In this document: piece after piece, positions 28,387-37,499 of the stretch
Position numbering within the stretch: the first letter of the stretch is position 1
Layout of the letters: the number at the start of each line of letters is the position of its first letter
Source: Granulicella sp. dw_53
GTDB taxonomy: Bacteria > Acidobacteriota > Terriglobia > Terriglobales > Acidobacteriaceae
Direction of reading: 5' to 3'
Length of the DNA stretch: 64,000 nucleotides
Assembly (NCBI RefSeq): GCF_018449545.1
Contig: NZ_JAAVUR010000003.1
Coordinates: 434,001-498,000, forward strand
Translations under genes and position numbers: made by a program
The notes under the pieces: model-generated
Database searches by the model: none
What the model was told of the DNA's origin: nothing
Seen by the model: only the letters and a program-made list of their open reading frames with translations

Positions 28387-29592
28387 ATGGACACCCAGAC
28401 GCTAACACTCCCAGCCTCCTTCCCCATGACGATGACCAGCAACTCCAAGACGGCAGTTCCCTCCTACTTCCCCGGCCGCCAGTGGCAGCAGGTCCTCGAG
28501 CGCGATCCCAGCGCCGACGGCCAGTTCTTCTACGCGGTCAAATCCACCAAGATCTACTGCAAACCGAGCTGCGCCAGCCGCAAACCAGCCCGCAAGCAGG
28601 TAAGCTTCTTCCCCACCGCCGCCGCAGCCGAGGCCGCGGGCTTCCGCGCCTGCAAGCGCTGCGAGCCCGACCGCGTCGCCCCCAAGGCCGATCCGCAGGC
28701 CCAGGCCATCACCGCCGTCACCGACTACCTCACTACCCACGCCGACGAGCGCACCCGCCTCGCCGACGTCGCCAAAGCCACCGGCGTAGGCCGCCTCACT
28801 ATCCTGCGCGGCTTCAAGCGGGTCCTCGGCGTCAGCCCCGGCGAGTTCGCCAAGGCACAGCGCCTGGAGAAGTTCAAAGACAAGGTCCGCGTTCCCCGCA
28901 CCAACGTCCCCAACGCTCCCCTCGCAAAGTCCGAAGCCACCAAGTCGACCGCCAAACCCACCCCAAAGCCCGTAAAGATCACCGACGCCATCTACGAGTC
29001 CGGCTTCGGCTCCAGCAGCCGTCTCTACGAAAAGAGCAACGCCTCCCTCGGCATGACGCCTCGCGTCATGCGCGCCGGAGGAGCCGGCCTGCTCATCCGC
29101 TACACCATCGCCCCCAGCCCCCTCGGACGAATGCTCGTAGCCACCACCGACGTCGGCATCTGCTCCATCGCCTTCGGCAAGGACGACGCCGAGCTCGTCG
29201 CCAACCTCCGCGAGCTCTTCAACAAGGCGCAGCTCGTCCCCGCCAAGGGCAACACCGGCTGGCTCGCCGAGGCAGTCGCCTACGTCGTCAGCAACCTCAG
29301 CGAGCACCCCATCGCCGCCAAGTTCCCGCTCGACGTCCGGGCTACCGCCTTCCAGCAGCGCGTATGGAAGGCCCTCCAACAGATCCCCCGCGGCGAGACC
29401 CGAAGCTACGGCGACCTCGCCTTGGAACTGGGAGTTCCCAAGGCAGCCCGGGCCGTAGGCGCGGCAATAGGCGCGAACCCCGTGGCAGTCATCGTTCCCT
29501 GCCATCGCGTCATCGGCAAGGACGGGACACTGACAGGCTATCGTTGGGGCGTTGACCGCAAGCGCAAGCTGCTCGACGCAGAGAGGCGATAG
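28387..29592 (+). CDS. ada: Ada: methylphosphotriester/O6-methylguanine repair protein and regulator
   Basis: A 401-residue three-part protein. The N-terminal Ada zinc domain has four Cys at about 58, 62, 89 and 92, the same spacing as E. coli Ada Cys38/42/69/72; the first should accept methyl from phosphotriesters. The AraC-like part is split: the first HTH (VAKATGVGRLTILRGFKRVL) is separated from the second (IYESGFGSSSRLYEKSNASL) by an inserted Lys/Pro/Thr-rich stretch of about 30 residues. The C-terminal methyltransferase domain has the active-site PCHRVIG. The start at 28387 has GGAGGAAG upstream. The role is adaptive response to alkylation. Followed after 2 bp by a small membrane gene. 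Confidence 0.93.
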   Translation: MDTQTLTLPASFPMTMTSNSKTAVPSYFPGRQWQQVLERDPSADGQFFYAVKSTKIYCKPSCASRKPARKQVSFFPTAAAAEAAGFRACKRCEPDRVAPKADPQAQAITAVTDYLTTHADERTRLADVAKATGVGRLTILRGFKRVLGVSPGEFAKAQRLEKFKDKVRVPRTNVPNAPLAKSEATKSTAKPTPKPVKITDAIYESGFGSSSRLYEKSNASLGMTPRVMRAGGAGLLIRYTIAPSPLGRMLVATTDVGICSIAFGKDDAELVANLRELFNKAQLVPAKGNTGWLAEAVAYVVSNLSEHPIAAKFPLDVRATAFQQRVWKALQQIPRGETRSYGDLALELGVPKAARAVGAAIGANPVAVIVPCHRVIGKDGTLTGYRWGVDRKRKLLDAERR

Positions 29593-29594
29593 AC

Positions 29595-29909
29595 GTGGCC
29601 AACGAAGAAAGCCCAGCGTTGAAGGCCCTGCCCATCAAACCCTCCAACAAGATCCTCTCCGACGGGTTGAAGTGGTGCCTCATCGCCAGCGTCATCATCC
29701 TGCTTGGCTCGCTCGCCATGTTCGTCACAAACGTCGTCGCCGGCTTCGCTTACTTCAACGAGCGGACCGCTCCGCTGTGGGTCACCGTCCTGGGCGTCGT
29801 CTCGATCATCGGAATCGCATTGGGATTTGGTGGTCTGTTTCTGGTATTCCTTCTTGCGGCGGCAAAATCGCGCCGCGACGGCAGCGCAAAGGCAGTAGCC
29901 GCCGAATAA
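29595..29909 (+). CDS. Small two-span membrane protein
   Basis: A 104-residue protein starting with GTG 2 bp after the ada stop (GAGAGG about 7 nt upstream, inside ada). Two hydrophobic helices lie at about 29-50 (WCLIASVIILLGSLAMFVTN) and 65-92 (VLGVVSIIGIALGFGGLFLV). The C-terminus is basic, then Ala-rich. No recognised domain. The tight spacing suggests co-transcription with ada and possibly with the MFS gene 25 bp downstream. Confidence 0.6.
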   Translation: MANEESPALKALPIKPSNKILSDGLKWCLIASVIILLGSLAMFVTNVVAGFAYFNERTAPLWVTVLGVVSIIGIALGFGGLFLVFLLAAAKSRRDGSAKAVAAE

Positions 29910-29934
29910 GAGAAGCCGGAAGGAAACAGACAGG

Positions 29935-31245
29935 ATGATCGAGGCTGGAGCGTTACCCACCGAAGCCGTGGACGCCAGGGCGCTGTACCGCCGCATCACC
30001 CGGCGGCTCATCCCCTACCTGTTTCTGCTCTACATCGTCGCCTATCTGGACCGCGTGAACGTCGGCTTCGCCGCCATGGACATGAAGCGCCAGCTTCACT
30101 TCAGCGACACCGTCTACGGAACCGGCGCAGGCATGTTCTTCCTCGGCTACGCCCTCTTCGACCTCCCCAGCAGCCTGATGCTCCGCGTCGTCGGCACACG
30201 CCTCTGGATCGCCCGCATCATGATCACCTGGGGCATCATCGCCGCCTGCATGATGTTCGTCGGCTCTCCCCTCTCGTTCTACGTCATGCGATTTCTCCTC
30301 GGTGTAGCCGAGGCCGGATTCGTCCCCGGAATGCTCCTCTACCTCACCTTCTGGTTCCCGTCGCACGAGCGCGCCCGCGCCGTCGCCAAGTTCATGACTG
30401 CAACCTCCCTCGCCGGAGCAGTCGGAGGCCCGCTCTCCAGCGCTCTGCTCAAGCTCGACGGTCTGGGTGGACTGGCCGGATGGCAATGGCTCTTCGTAGC
30501 CGAGGGCATTCCTACCGTCCTCATCGGCATCTCCGTCCTCTTCATCCTCAACGACGGCCCGGACAAGGCCAAATGGCTCGCACCCAGCGAAAAGCTCTGG
30601 CTCAAAGATGAGTTGGAGCAGGACCGCAAACGGTACGGGGCGGCCGAACACCACTCCCTTATCGACGCCTTCAAGCTCCCCGCGGTCTGGCTCCTCGCCG
30701 GCGTCTACATCGTCATCCAGATCGGCGTCTACGTCGTCAATCTCTGGATGCCGCTCATGCTGGGCAGCTTCGCCAGCGGCGGAAGCGGCGACGCCAGCCT
30801 CATCGCGCGTTACTCCACCGTGCCCTACCTCCTGGCCGCTGTCTTTACCGTCCTCGTCGGTTGGAGCTCCGATAGGTGGAACGAGCGCCAGGGCCATCTC
30901 GCCGCCTGCATGGCCTTAGCAGCGGCAGGATTCTGCTGGGCGGCTCTGGCCCATAGCGTCGTCGTAGCCTTGTTTGCCTTTTGCCTTGCGGCGATGGGCC
31001 TGTGGAGCACCATGGGACCCTTCTGGGCCTTGACCACACGCAAGCTCGAAGGTGCCGCGGCAGCCGGAGGAGTCGCCATGATCACCATGATCGGAGGCTT
31101 TGGCGGCTTCCTCGGACCTTATCTTACGGGCAGGTTGAAGGATGCGACCCACAGCTACGCCGGAGGCCTCTACGGAGTCGCCGCTTTGGCCTTAGCCGCC
31201 GCGATCCTGGCGATCTCCATGCGTACGGAGCAACTTAGGAGCTAA
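29935..31245 (+). CDS. MFS transporter, anion:cation symporter (ACS) type
   Basis: A 436-residue protein with 12 predicted helices. LYIVAYLDRVNVGFAA in helix 1 and the following loop is typical of the ACS family (tartrate, hexuronate and galactonate permeases). RFLLGVAEAGFVPGMLLYLT and WFPSHERARAVAKFM fit the A-like motif of that family. It likely imports an organic acid or sugar acid with H+ or Na+; the substrate cannot be read. AAGGA sits 10-14 nt before the ATG. It follows the small membrane gene by 25 bp and precedes ahcY by 107 bp. Confidence 0.88.
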   Translation: MIEAGALPTEAVDARALYRRITRRLIPYLFLLYIVAYLDRVNVGFAAMDMKRQLHFSDTVYGTGAGMFFLGYALFDLPSSLMLRVVGTRLWIARIMITWGIIAACMMFVGSPLSFYVMRFLLGVAEAGFVPGMLLYLTFWFPSHERARAVAKFMTATSLAGAVGGPLSSALLKLDGLGGLAGWQWLFVAEGIPTVLIGISVLFILNDGPDKAKWLAPSEKLWLKDELEQDRKRYGAAEHHSLIDAFKLPAVWLLAGVYIVIQIGVYVVNLWMPLMLGSFASGGSGDASLIARYSTVPYLLAAVFTVLVGWSSDRWNERQGHLAACMALAAAGFCWAALAHSVVVALFAFCLAAMGLWSTMGPFWALTTRKLEGAAAAGGVAMITMIGGFGGFLGPYLTGRLKDATHSYAGGLYGVAALALAAAILAISMRTEQLRS

Positions 31246-31352
31246 AGTCTCGATGTCTTCAACAAAAGGCGGTTTCCAGCGAGAAAACGCCCTGGGACTG
31301 ATATTCTCTAAGGGAACAGCTTGAACTAGAAAATCTGAATTGAGGTGTAGAG

Positions 31353-32816
31353 ATGGCGACAGCAACGATCGATAAGGCAGCATTGGATGGAGTAGCGAAA
31401 GAGTACAAGGTTGCGGATATCAGCCTGGCTGAGTTTGGCCGCCGCGAGATCGACATCGCCGAGCAGGAGATGCCGGGCCTGATGTCCATCCGCAACAAGT
31501 ACGCCGCGGGCAAGCCGCTGGCCGGTGTGCGCGTCACAGGCTCGCTCCACATGACCATCCAGACCGCCGTGTTGATCGAGACCATGGTCGCCCTGGGCGC
31601 CGACGTCCGCTGGGCAAGCTGCAACATCTTCTCCACCCAGGATCACGCCGCAGCGGCCATCGCCGCAGCCGGCGTCCCCGTCTTCGCCTGGAAGGGCGAG
31701 ACCCTCGAAGAGTTCTGGTGGTGCACCAACCAGTCGCTGAACTTCCCTGATGGCAAGGGCGGCCTGCTCGGACCCCAGCTCGTCATCGACGACGGTGGCG
31801 ACGTCACCCTCCTCATTCACAAGGGCGTCGAGATGGAGAAGGGCGACAACTGGGTCAACTCTCCCTCCAGCTCCACCGAAGAGGACGTCATCAAGTCCCT
31901 CCTCAAGAAGGTTCACGCCGACTTCCCCACCCGCTGGCAGGATGTCGCCAAGGGCTGGCGCGGCGTCTCCGAGGAGACCACCACCGGCGTCCATCGCCTC
32001 TACAAGATGCTGGAGAAGGGCACCCTGCTCGTCCCCGCCATCAACGTCAACGACTCCGTCACCAAGTCCAAGTTCGATAACCTCTACGGCTGCCGCGAGT
32101 CGCTCGTCGACGGCATCAAGCGCGCCACCGATGTCATGATCGCCGGCAAGGTCGCCGTCGTATGCGGCTACGGCGATGTAGGCAAGGGCTCTGCGGCTTC
32201 GCTCCGCGGCCTCGGCGCTCGCGTCATCGTCACCGAGATCGATCCCATCAACGCCCTGCAGGCCTCGATGGAAGGCTACGAAGTCACGACCCTCGAAGAG
32301 ACTCTGGGCCGCGGCGATATCTACGTCACCTGCACCGGCAACGTGGACATCATCACCGTCGAGCACATGAAGCTGATGAAGGATCAGGCCATCGTCTGCA
32401 ACATCGGTCACTTCGACAACGAGATCCAGATGGAGCCGTTGAACGCCCTGGTCGGCAAGGACGTCACCAAGCTCAACATCAAGCCCCAGGTCGACAAGTA
32501 CACCTTCAAGACCGGCAACAGCATCTTCGTCCTGGCGGAAGGACGCCTGGTCAACCTCGGCTGCGCGACCGGCCACCCCAGCTTCGTGATGTCGAACAGC
32601 TTCTCCAACCAGACGCTGGCGCAGCTCGACCTCTGGGCCAACAAGGACAAGTACGAGATCGGCATCTACATCCTGCCCAAGAAACTGGATGAAGAGGTCG
32701 CCCGCCTGCACCTCGAGAAGATCGGCGTAAAGCTGACCACCCTCTCCACCAAGCAGGCCAACTACCTGAGCGTCCCGGTCGAAGGCCCCTACAAGGCCGA
32801 GCACTACCGCTACTAA
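31353..32816 (+). CDS. ahcY: Adenosylhomocysteinase (SAH hydrolase)
   Basis: A 487-residue NAD-dependent enzyme that splits S-adenosylhomocysteine to adenosine and homocysteine, keeping SAM-dependent methylation running. Motifs: [20 protein letters not shown], the catalytic Lys/Asp/Asn region [13 protein letters not shown], the NAD-binding [20 protein letters not shown], and the conserved C-terminus YKAEHYRY. The insert near residue 155-195 makes it the long, bacterial/plant-like form. AATTGAGG precedes the ATG. A strong terminator follows at 32835. Confidence 0.96.
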   Translation: MATATIDKAALDGVAKEYKVADISLAEFGRREIDIAEQEMPGLMSIRNKYAAGKPLAGVRVTGSLHMTIQTAVLIETMVALGADVRWASCNIFSTQDHAAAAIAAAGVPVFAWKGETLEEFWWCTNQSLNFPDGKGGLLGPQLVIDDGGDVTLLIHKGVEMEKGDNWVNSPSSSTEEDVIKSLLKKVHADFPTRWQDVAKGWRGVSEETTTGVHRLYKMLEKGTLLVPAINVNDSVTKSKFDNLYGCRESLVDGIKRATDVMIAGKVAVVCGYGDVGKGSAASLRGLGARVIVTEIDPINALQASMEGYEVTTLEETLGRGDIYVTCTGNVDIITVEHMKLMKDQAIVCNIGHFDNEIQMEPLNALVGKDVTKLNIKPQVDKYTFKTGNSIFVLAEGRLVNLGCATGHPSFVMSNSFSNQTLAQLDLWANKDKYEIGIYILPKKLDEEVARLHLEKIGVKLTTLSTKQANYLSVPVEGPYKAEHYRY

Positions 32817-32834
32817 GACCTCATCCAAATACAG

Positions 32835-32870
32835 AAAAGGGCCGCCGGGACACTCCCAGCGGCCCTTTTT
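32835..32870 (+). terminator. Terminator after ahcY
   Basis: AAAAGGGCCGC-c-GGGA pairs with TCCC-a-GCGGCCCTTTT (one mismatch, 3-nt loop), followed by T's. Confidence 0.85.
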
Positions 32871-33078
32871 CTTTCCCTCCAACCAAACACTCCCAACCAG
32901 CCACCGCTCCCCTCCCAATACTCGAACCCGCCACAAAAGCGGGTGCCCCATCCTTTTTGCAGTCTCATCGCAATAGGGCGGGGTATCGGGCGAAGCCCGA
33001 CCGCTCTCCTCCTCCAGCCTCTCAACCAGCCAATCCCACGCTCTACCCGGCCCTAACTTTTTCTTCGCAAAAACCTCA

Positions 33079-33340
33079 GCAAAATCGCGTGTCAAGCCCC
33101 CAAACCACCTAACTCCTTGATAAGGATAGATATACATGTGGCACGTTAGTTTTGGTCAATCCCTTAAAATAGAAACTAGAGAGAAAGACAACAGGTCAGT
33201 CTTACCATGTGTCAGCTAAGTCCATAGCTGACACATATTTGGACGCAACTCCAATAGTTGCAATATTTTGGCAATGGAGCCCGTGGCTATTCGACTGAAA
33301 AAACTACGGTTATGCCCAGGCAAGGGGGCACCCCCCCAAC
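33079..33340 (+). repeat. Structured intergenic element, copy B (candidate ncRNA or repeat family)
   Basis: Homologous to copy A (928-1228). Shared blocks: GCAAAA..GC.TGTCAAGC (33079), CATGTGGCAC-G-TTAGTTTT (33135-33153), a -10 TAAAAT at 33165-33170 (offset 30 from the box, as in A), GAGAAA-GAC, GCTGAC..TATTTGGAC (33227-33244), TTGCAAT, TTATGCCCA and a G5/C7 end (33324-33338). The hairpin has perfect 12-bp arms at 33207-33218 and 33225-33236 with a 6-nt loop. The copy lies between ahcY (+) and a DUF4397 gene (-), so no plus-strand gene follows for about 870 nt. That argues for an independent RNA or mobile repeat. The rest of the 32817-33380 gap is the ahcY terminator and unremarkable GC-rich sequence. 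Confidence 0.75.
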
Positions 33341-33380
33341 AGGGATGCAGGGGAGCTAAGTGAACGGAGGAGCCGAAGTG

Positions 33381-34157
33381 CTAGCTGGTCGCGGTAGGAG
33401 AGTCGTAGTCCGCCGCAGTGATCACCTGCAGGCCCGGCGTGTTCACCAGCTGCTGGTCGATCAGCACGATCGTACGGGCGCAGCCAGCCGAGTAGGTAAC
33501 CTGAGCCCCGGTATACGTCGCGACGGTCGTAGAGTTGGGAACGGTTCCAGTAGGCACCAGAACCAGGGTGTAAGCGCCGGTAGGAACATTCAGGTAGCCG
33601 GTATTGCCGGAGAAGTTGAAGTTGGTAATCAGCGGCGTCACCGCCGTAATCTTCTGCCCCGCAGGCACAAGATAGATATCGAGCCCGCCGACCCGTGTCG
33701 CCTCGCCGATAAACCGCAACGCGACCTGGCCGGAGGGCGCTGCCTGGCTCTGATCCTTGAGAATCGTCTCCGTGAGGCTGGCCGAGACATTGCCCACCAG
33801 AACGGTGTACTGGGCCGAAGAGACGAAGGTTCCCTTGGCGCTGCTCATCACCTGGGCGGTTCCAGCCGACTTGGCGAAGACCGTATAGATCCCTGCGTCG
33901 AGCGGGACATACGAGGTGATGGTGCCGAAGCCGAGGTTGTATACCAGCGGAGCCGCATTCAGATACATGTCTAATCCCGGCGCGTCCGGTGAGGTGACGA
34001 TAACTCGAGCCTGCGACATCACAGGACTGCTCACGATGCCCTGGCAACCCAACATGGCCCCGAGAGACACGGTCGCCGACGCGACCCGCAGCATCCGATG
34101 GACGAGAGGACGCGTGCTAACCGGATCGAAGGGCCAGCGCGTCTTAGAAAGAGGCAT
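33381..34157 (-). CDS. DUF4397 domain lipoprotein
   Basis: About 258 residues. A hydrophobic stretch ending LGAMLGC resembles a lipobox with Cys about 37 residues from the start. Two DUF4397 repeats (immunoglobulin-like) follow: the first from ARVIVTSPDAPGLDMYLNAA, the second from VALRFIGEATRVGGLDIYLV. The family is secreted and often surface-attached; function unknown. Start uncertain: ATG 34157 or GTG 34178, neither with a strong Shine-Dalgarno. Divergent from the LssY_C protein at 34206 (about 30-50 bp), so their promoters overlap. Confidence 0.75.
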   Translation of the reverse strand: MPLSKTRWPFDPVSTRPLVHRMLRVASATVSLGAMLGCQGIVSSPVMSQARVIVTSPDAPGLDMYLNAAPLVYNLGFGTITSYVPLDAGIYTVFAKSAGTAQVMSSAKGTFVSSAQYTVLVGNVSASLTETILKDQSQAAPSGQVALRFIGEATRVGGLDIYLVPAGQKITAVTPLITNFNFSGNTGYLNVPTGAYTLVLVPTGTVPNSTTVATYTGAQVTYSAGCARTIVLIDQQLVNTPGLQVITAADYDSPTATS

Positions 34158-34205
34158 CCATTGGGATGTGGGTTCCACTAAGAGCTACTCTACCCGATCC
34201 AAGGC

Positions 34206-35417
34206 ATGAGGCGAACAACGAATATGTCACCAATTTGTTGCAGATTGATGGGAGTAATCCTGCTTGCAACTGCTGTAAGTGCCCCAATAAGCGGCCAGAC
34301 AAGCTCAGGCTCCCAGCAATCTCAGGCTCCCATCGCGCATCCGCCCGTAGAACCGATCGTCAGCATGCGCGACCGAAACACGACAGCTTCCACCCAGCCG
34401 CAGCGCAAACGAAGCTATAGTTTGAGCCTCACCGGCACCGACTGGACCGACACCGGAGTCACAGTCGTCGCCGGCGAAACCGCCGACTTCACCTCCACCG
34501 GAAGCTACGCCCTCGGAGATGGAAGGTCCTCAAGCCCGGATGGCCTGGATCGCGGATGGAGGGACATGCTGCGCGTCTTTCCTTTGAACTCCGCGAAGGT
34601 CGGCGAGGTCGTAGGCCGCGTAAGCGACGTCGGAGCCTCGGTTCCCTTCTCCGTTGGAGCGAAGAATCAGGTCACCTTTCCGACCAGCGGAAGACTCTTT
34701 CTGCGAGTCAACCTCAGCAGCGACCTCTCCGGAAACGGAACCTACAAGGTGCAGGTGAAGTTCGCCGCAGCCAGCAAGACGCCGCAGACGACTCCCCAGG
34801 CTGCATCCGCGCCAGTCAGCGGAGTCGTCTCACCCGAGACCTTCGCCGACATCCCTCGCCGCGTCGTCGACCAGACCCACCACGAAGGCGACATGGTGAA
34901 CTACGCCCTGCTCGGCTCCGAGGAGCAGGTTCGTGCCGCCTTCAAGGCTGCAGGTTGGGTCGCAGTGGACAAGACCGTGGAAGACGCGGTCCTGCACGGT
35001 CTGCTCTCGACCCTGAACCACGAGGCCTACACCGAGATGCCCATGAGCACGTTGTACCTCTTCGGGCGCCCTCAGGACCTCTCCTTCGCCCGCGGCGATC
35101 CGCTGATGGTCGCGGCGGAGCGGCATCACCTCCGCGTCTGGCAGACCGATAAGAGCGTCGGTGGTCTCCCGTTGTGGGTAGGTTCCGCGACCCACGACAT
35201 AGGCTTCGAGAAGGACCAACGCAACGGCAACGTCACCCACAAGATCGACCCGAAGATCGACGACGAGCGCGACTACCTGCTGCAAAGCTTCGACGCCACC
35301 GGAGGATTCTCCAGCGCAGCCTACGTCACTCCAGCCGATCCGCTGACCACGGCAAGAACAGCGACCGGCGGATCTTTCTACTCCGACGGACGGATTCTGG
35401 TGATGGAGCTGAAGTGA
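34206..35417 (+). CDS. Exported PA-IL-like and LssY_C two-domain protein
   Basis: A 403-residue protein. Signal sequence near the N-terminus (RLMGVILLATAVSAPISGQ). A beta-sandwich resembling the PA-IL/LecA-type lectin fold covers about 70-200 (DWTDTGVTVVAGETADFTST, DGLDRGWRDML and a closing GNGTYKVQVKF). A LssY C-terminal domain covers about 220-360 with NYALLGSEEQVRAAFKAAGW, STLYLFGRPQDLSFAR and LPLWVGSATHDIG. LssY_C is usually linked to membrane PAP2-type or lipid proteins; here it is soluble and joined to a possible glycan-binding module. Domain calls are from pattern memory. Convergent with the fucosidase gene. Confidence 0.65.
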   Translation: MRRTTNMSPICCRLMGVILLATAVSAPISGQTSSGSQQSQAPIAHPPVEPIVSMRDRNTTASTQPQRKRSYSLSLTGTDWTDTGVTVVAGETADFTSTGSYALGDGRSSSPDGLDRGWRDMLRVFPLNSAKVGEVVGRVSDVGASVPFSVGAKNQVTFPTSGRLFLRVNLSSDLSGNGTYKVQVKFAAASKTPQTTPQAASAPVSGVVSPETFADIPRRVVDQTHHEGDMVNYALLGSEEQVRAAFKAAGWVAVDKTVEDAVLHGLLSTLNHEAYTEMPMSTLYLFGRPQDLSFARGDPLMVAAERHHLRVWQTDKSVGGLPLWVGSATHDIGFEKDQRNGNVTHKIDPKIDDERDYLLQSFDATGGFSSAAYVTPADPLTTARTATGGSFYSDGRILVMELK

Positions 35418-35436
35418 GGTTTGCGAGTGGTTAGCG

Positions 35437-37020
35437 CTACACGGCTCCAAGCGGATGCGAGCCTTCGATCCGCAGGCCGTACGGAGCATCCGAGGGATTG
35501 GAGTTGGCAGGGAGCGAGACCTGGAGCGCGCCTGCAGACTGCGTAAACCTTAGTTGTCTTGGCTGGGGGCCGAGCAACGTGACACGCTCGACCTTCGCTG
35601 CCGTACTGCCAAGCGACCGAATGCTCGCCTGACCGGCAGGATATTTGTAACCGAAGGCGTACAGCATGTTGTTCGCCGTGGTGAAGCGAAAGTCCGCCTC
35701 GGTCATAGGGCCAGAGGACTTGCGCTTGAGCGGCGGACCAGGACGATCGGTCGAGCCACCCTTCCAGTCTCCCGGAGCCGCTGAAGGCACACCTGGGCCT
35801 TCCCCGGGATGCGTCCAGGGCCGACTGCCGTAGATACCCTCACCGTTGCTCCGCAGCCAGTCGCCGACGCCGAGCAGGGCCGACTGCTGCGCCTCGGGGA
35901 TGCTGCCATCGCCCATGGGAGAGATGTTGAGCAGCAGGTTGCCGCCAAGGCTGGCGAGCTCGACCAACTCGGTTACGATCGACGCCGAAGACCGGTAGGT
36001 CATGCCTTCGGTGTAGCCCCAGGTGCTGCCGAGCGAGTCGTCACACTGCCATCCACCTGAATAGATCCATTTGGGGGCGCGTTGCTGCTTCTCGAAGTCC
36101 TGTACGGAGCCGAAGAGGTATGCGATGTCCTTGGTAGCCAAAGTCACCTGCTCGCCCCACTTGGCGGCACGGTTGTAGTAGTAGGCGGCGGCGCGGAGCT
36201 TGACGTCATCGTACTCGCGGGGATTGACGCCGTTGTCGAAGTAGATCATCTGGGGCTCGTACTTATCGACGAGCTCCTGCACGCGAGCGAGCCAGTCCTC
36301 CTGGAAGGCGGCGGAGGCGTTGTGGTTGTTGAACTCTCCCTGAATCGGCGAACCATAGAAGCCTGCATACTTCGGATCGAACTCATCATTGGGCACACCT
36401 GCCGCTGGATAGGCGAAGGCGTCGTGCTCCATGCGATGGCTGGAGAGGCCAAAGATCAGGTTCTGCTTGCGTACGGCCTTGGCGAGCTCGCCGATGAGGT
36501 CGCGTTTGGGGCCCATCTTGCCGGCGCACCAGGGGGTGAGGTCGGAGTCGTACATAGCAAAGCCGTCGTGGTGCTCGGCTACAGGAACCACGTACTTTGC
36601 GCCGGACTTCTGAAAGAGCTGGGCCCAGTCATCAGGGCGGTAGTTGGGAGTCTTGAAGAGGGGGATGAAGTCCTTGTAGCCGAACTTGTCGGGCGAACCG
36701 TAGTGCTCGGTGTGCCACTTTGAGTCGCTGGTGTACATATGCCGCTCGTACCACTCGTTGAGCCGCGCGGGCACGGAGTAGAGTCCCCAATGGATGAAGA
36801 TGCCGAACTTAGCCTGATTGAACCAGGTGGGCAGGGTGTAGTTGTCGCGGATGGACTCCCAGGTGGGCTCGAAGGGTCCGGCGGCCAGGGGCTTGGCCTT
36901 GGCGTAGGCGTCGGGAGCGCCGGCTGGGGCTCCGGTCTGGGCGAAGAGGGATGTTTTGGGGAGAAGCGACGCGGCGGCGGCGAGGGAGGACTGCGCGAGG
37001 AAGGAACGGCGAGAGGGCAT
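35437..37020 (-). CDS. Alpha-L-fucosidase, GH29
   Basis: A 527-residue enzyme. A Tat-type signal peptide (MPSRRSFLAQSSLAAAASLL) implies export of a folded protein. The GH29 barrel follows: FNQAKFGIFIHWGLYSVPA, KYVVPVAEHHDGFAMYDS and YEPQMIYFDNGVN, where the Asp is the expected nucleophile. LLLNISPMGDGSIPEAQ marks the barrel end. A C-terminal beta domain covers about 440-527. It removes terminal alpha-L-fucose from glycans. Stands alone; its stop faces the LssY_C gene stop, 19 bp apart. With the TonB receptor and propeller proteins it suggests polysaccharide use. Confidence 0.92.
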   Translation of the reverse strand: MPSRRSFLAQSSLAAAASLLPKTSLFAQTGAPAGAPDAYAKAKPLAAGPFEPTWESIRDNYTLPTWFNQAKFGIFIHWGLYSVPARLNEWYERHMYTSDSKWHTEHYGSPDKFGYKDFIPLFKTPNYRPDDWAQLFQKSGAKYVVPVAEHHDGFAMYDSDLTPWCAGKMGPKRDLIGELAKAVRKQNLIFGLSSHRMEHDAFAYPAAGVPNDEFDPKYAGFYGSPIQGEFNNHNASAAFQEDWLARVQELVDKYEPQMIYFDNGVNPREYDDVKLRAAAYYYNRAAKWGEQVTLATKDIAYLFGSVQDFEKQQRAPKWIYSGGWQCDDSLGSTWGYTEGMTYRSSASIVTELVELASLGGNLLLNISPMGDGSIPEAQQSALLGVGDWLRSNGEGIYGSRPWTHPGEGPGVPSAAPGDWKGGSTDRPGPPLKRKSSGPMTEADFRFTTANNMLYAFGYKYPAGQASIRSLGSTAAKVERVTLLGPQPRQLRFTQSAGALQVSLPANSNPSDAPYGLRIEGSHPLGAV

Positions 37021-37093
37021 GGTGGGAAGGCTACGCTATTGCTAGAAACTATTTCAAGGAGGAAATAGGTATGCTGCGGTCTCGTCGCGGCTC

Positions 37094-37414
37094 TTATTTT
37101 TCTTTCTTCGGTCTCGTCGCGATGATCTGGTCTTTGATCTGTTCGTATGTACCTGCAGGGATGACGCCCCGGGAGACGAGTTGGCCCTTGTTGGCGTAGG
37201 GCCTTCCCTCGATGATGCGTTTGGCGTACTCCGCTCCCATGCTGGGGAAGGTCTGCAGCTGGTTGGCGGTGGCGGTATTGATATCGACTTTGTCGGCCAC
37301 GATCTTCGCCACCGCCGGCTTGGAAGTAGAGATTCCCTGAGCACAGGAGACGACGGGAGAGGCGAGGAGAAGGAACGCCATTGCATGAAAGACGCGAGAG
37401 GGTTTTTTGAACAT
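37094..37414 (-). CDS. Exported helix-hairpin-helix (ComEA-like) protein
   Basis: A 106-residue protein. A signal sequence (about 1-25, AMAFLLLASPVVSCAQG) is followed by a helix-hairpin-helix domain (about 42-95) with DINTATANQLQTFPSMGAEY and AKRIIEGRPYANKGQLVSRG. ComEA binds incoming DNA in the periplasm during transformation. The Cys in VSCAQ could also be a lipidation site. Together with a YifB/ComM ATPase in this window it is consistent with DNA uptake, but such small HhH proteins also have other roles. Divergent from the his leader. Confidence 0.75.
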   Translation of the reverse strand: MFKKPSRVFHAMAFLLLASPVVSCAQGISTSKPAVAKIVADKVDINTATANQLQTFPSMGAEYAKRIIEGRPYANKGQLVSRGVIPAGTYEQIKDQIIATRPKKEK

Positions 37415-37462
37415 AGTGGCAGTCTCCGAGTAAGAATAAACTGCCGAGCGCAGAGCGGCGAA

Positions 37463-37491
37463 TTGACAAGCGATGGCTCCCCAGCTACTTT
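37463..37491 (+). promoter_or_regulatory. his operon promoter
   Basis: Perfect -35 TTGACA (37463-37468), 17-nt spacer, -10 TACTTT (37486-37491). The transcript should start near 37498-37500, at or just before the leader ATG at 37500. An alternative -10 TTTAAT at 37489 would need a 20-nt spacer. Confidence 0.7.
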
Positions 37492-37499
37492 TAATAGGA

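Noticed and set aside
32930-33010. tRNA-like sequence (CTCGAACCCGC) after ahcY
   Set aside because: No acceptor stem, anticodon arm or CCA end can be built on either strand.
31326-33137. 603-codon open frame antisense to ahcY
   Set aside because: It is the complement of a clear ahcY gene; GC-rich codon bias in ahcY leaves the opposite frame open. Its translation shows only shadow-like Gly/Val/Asp composition.
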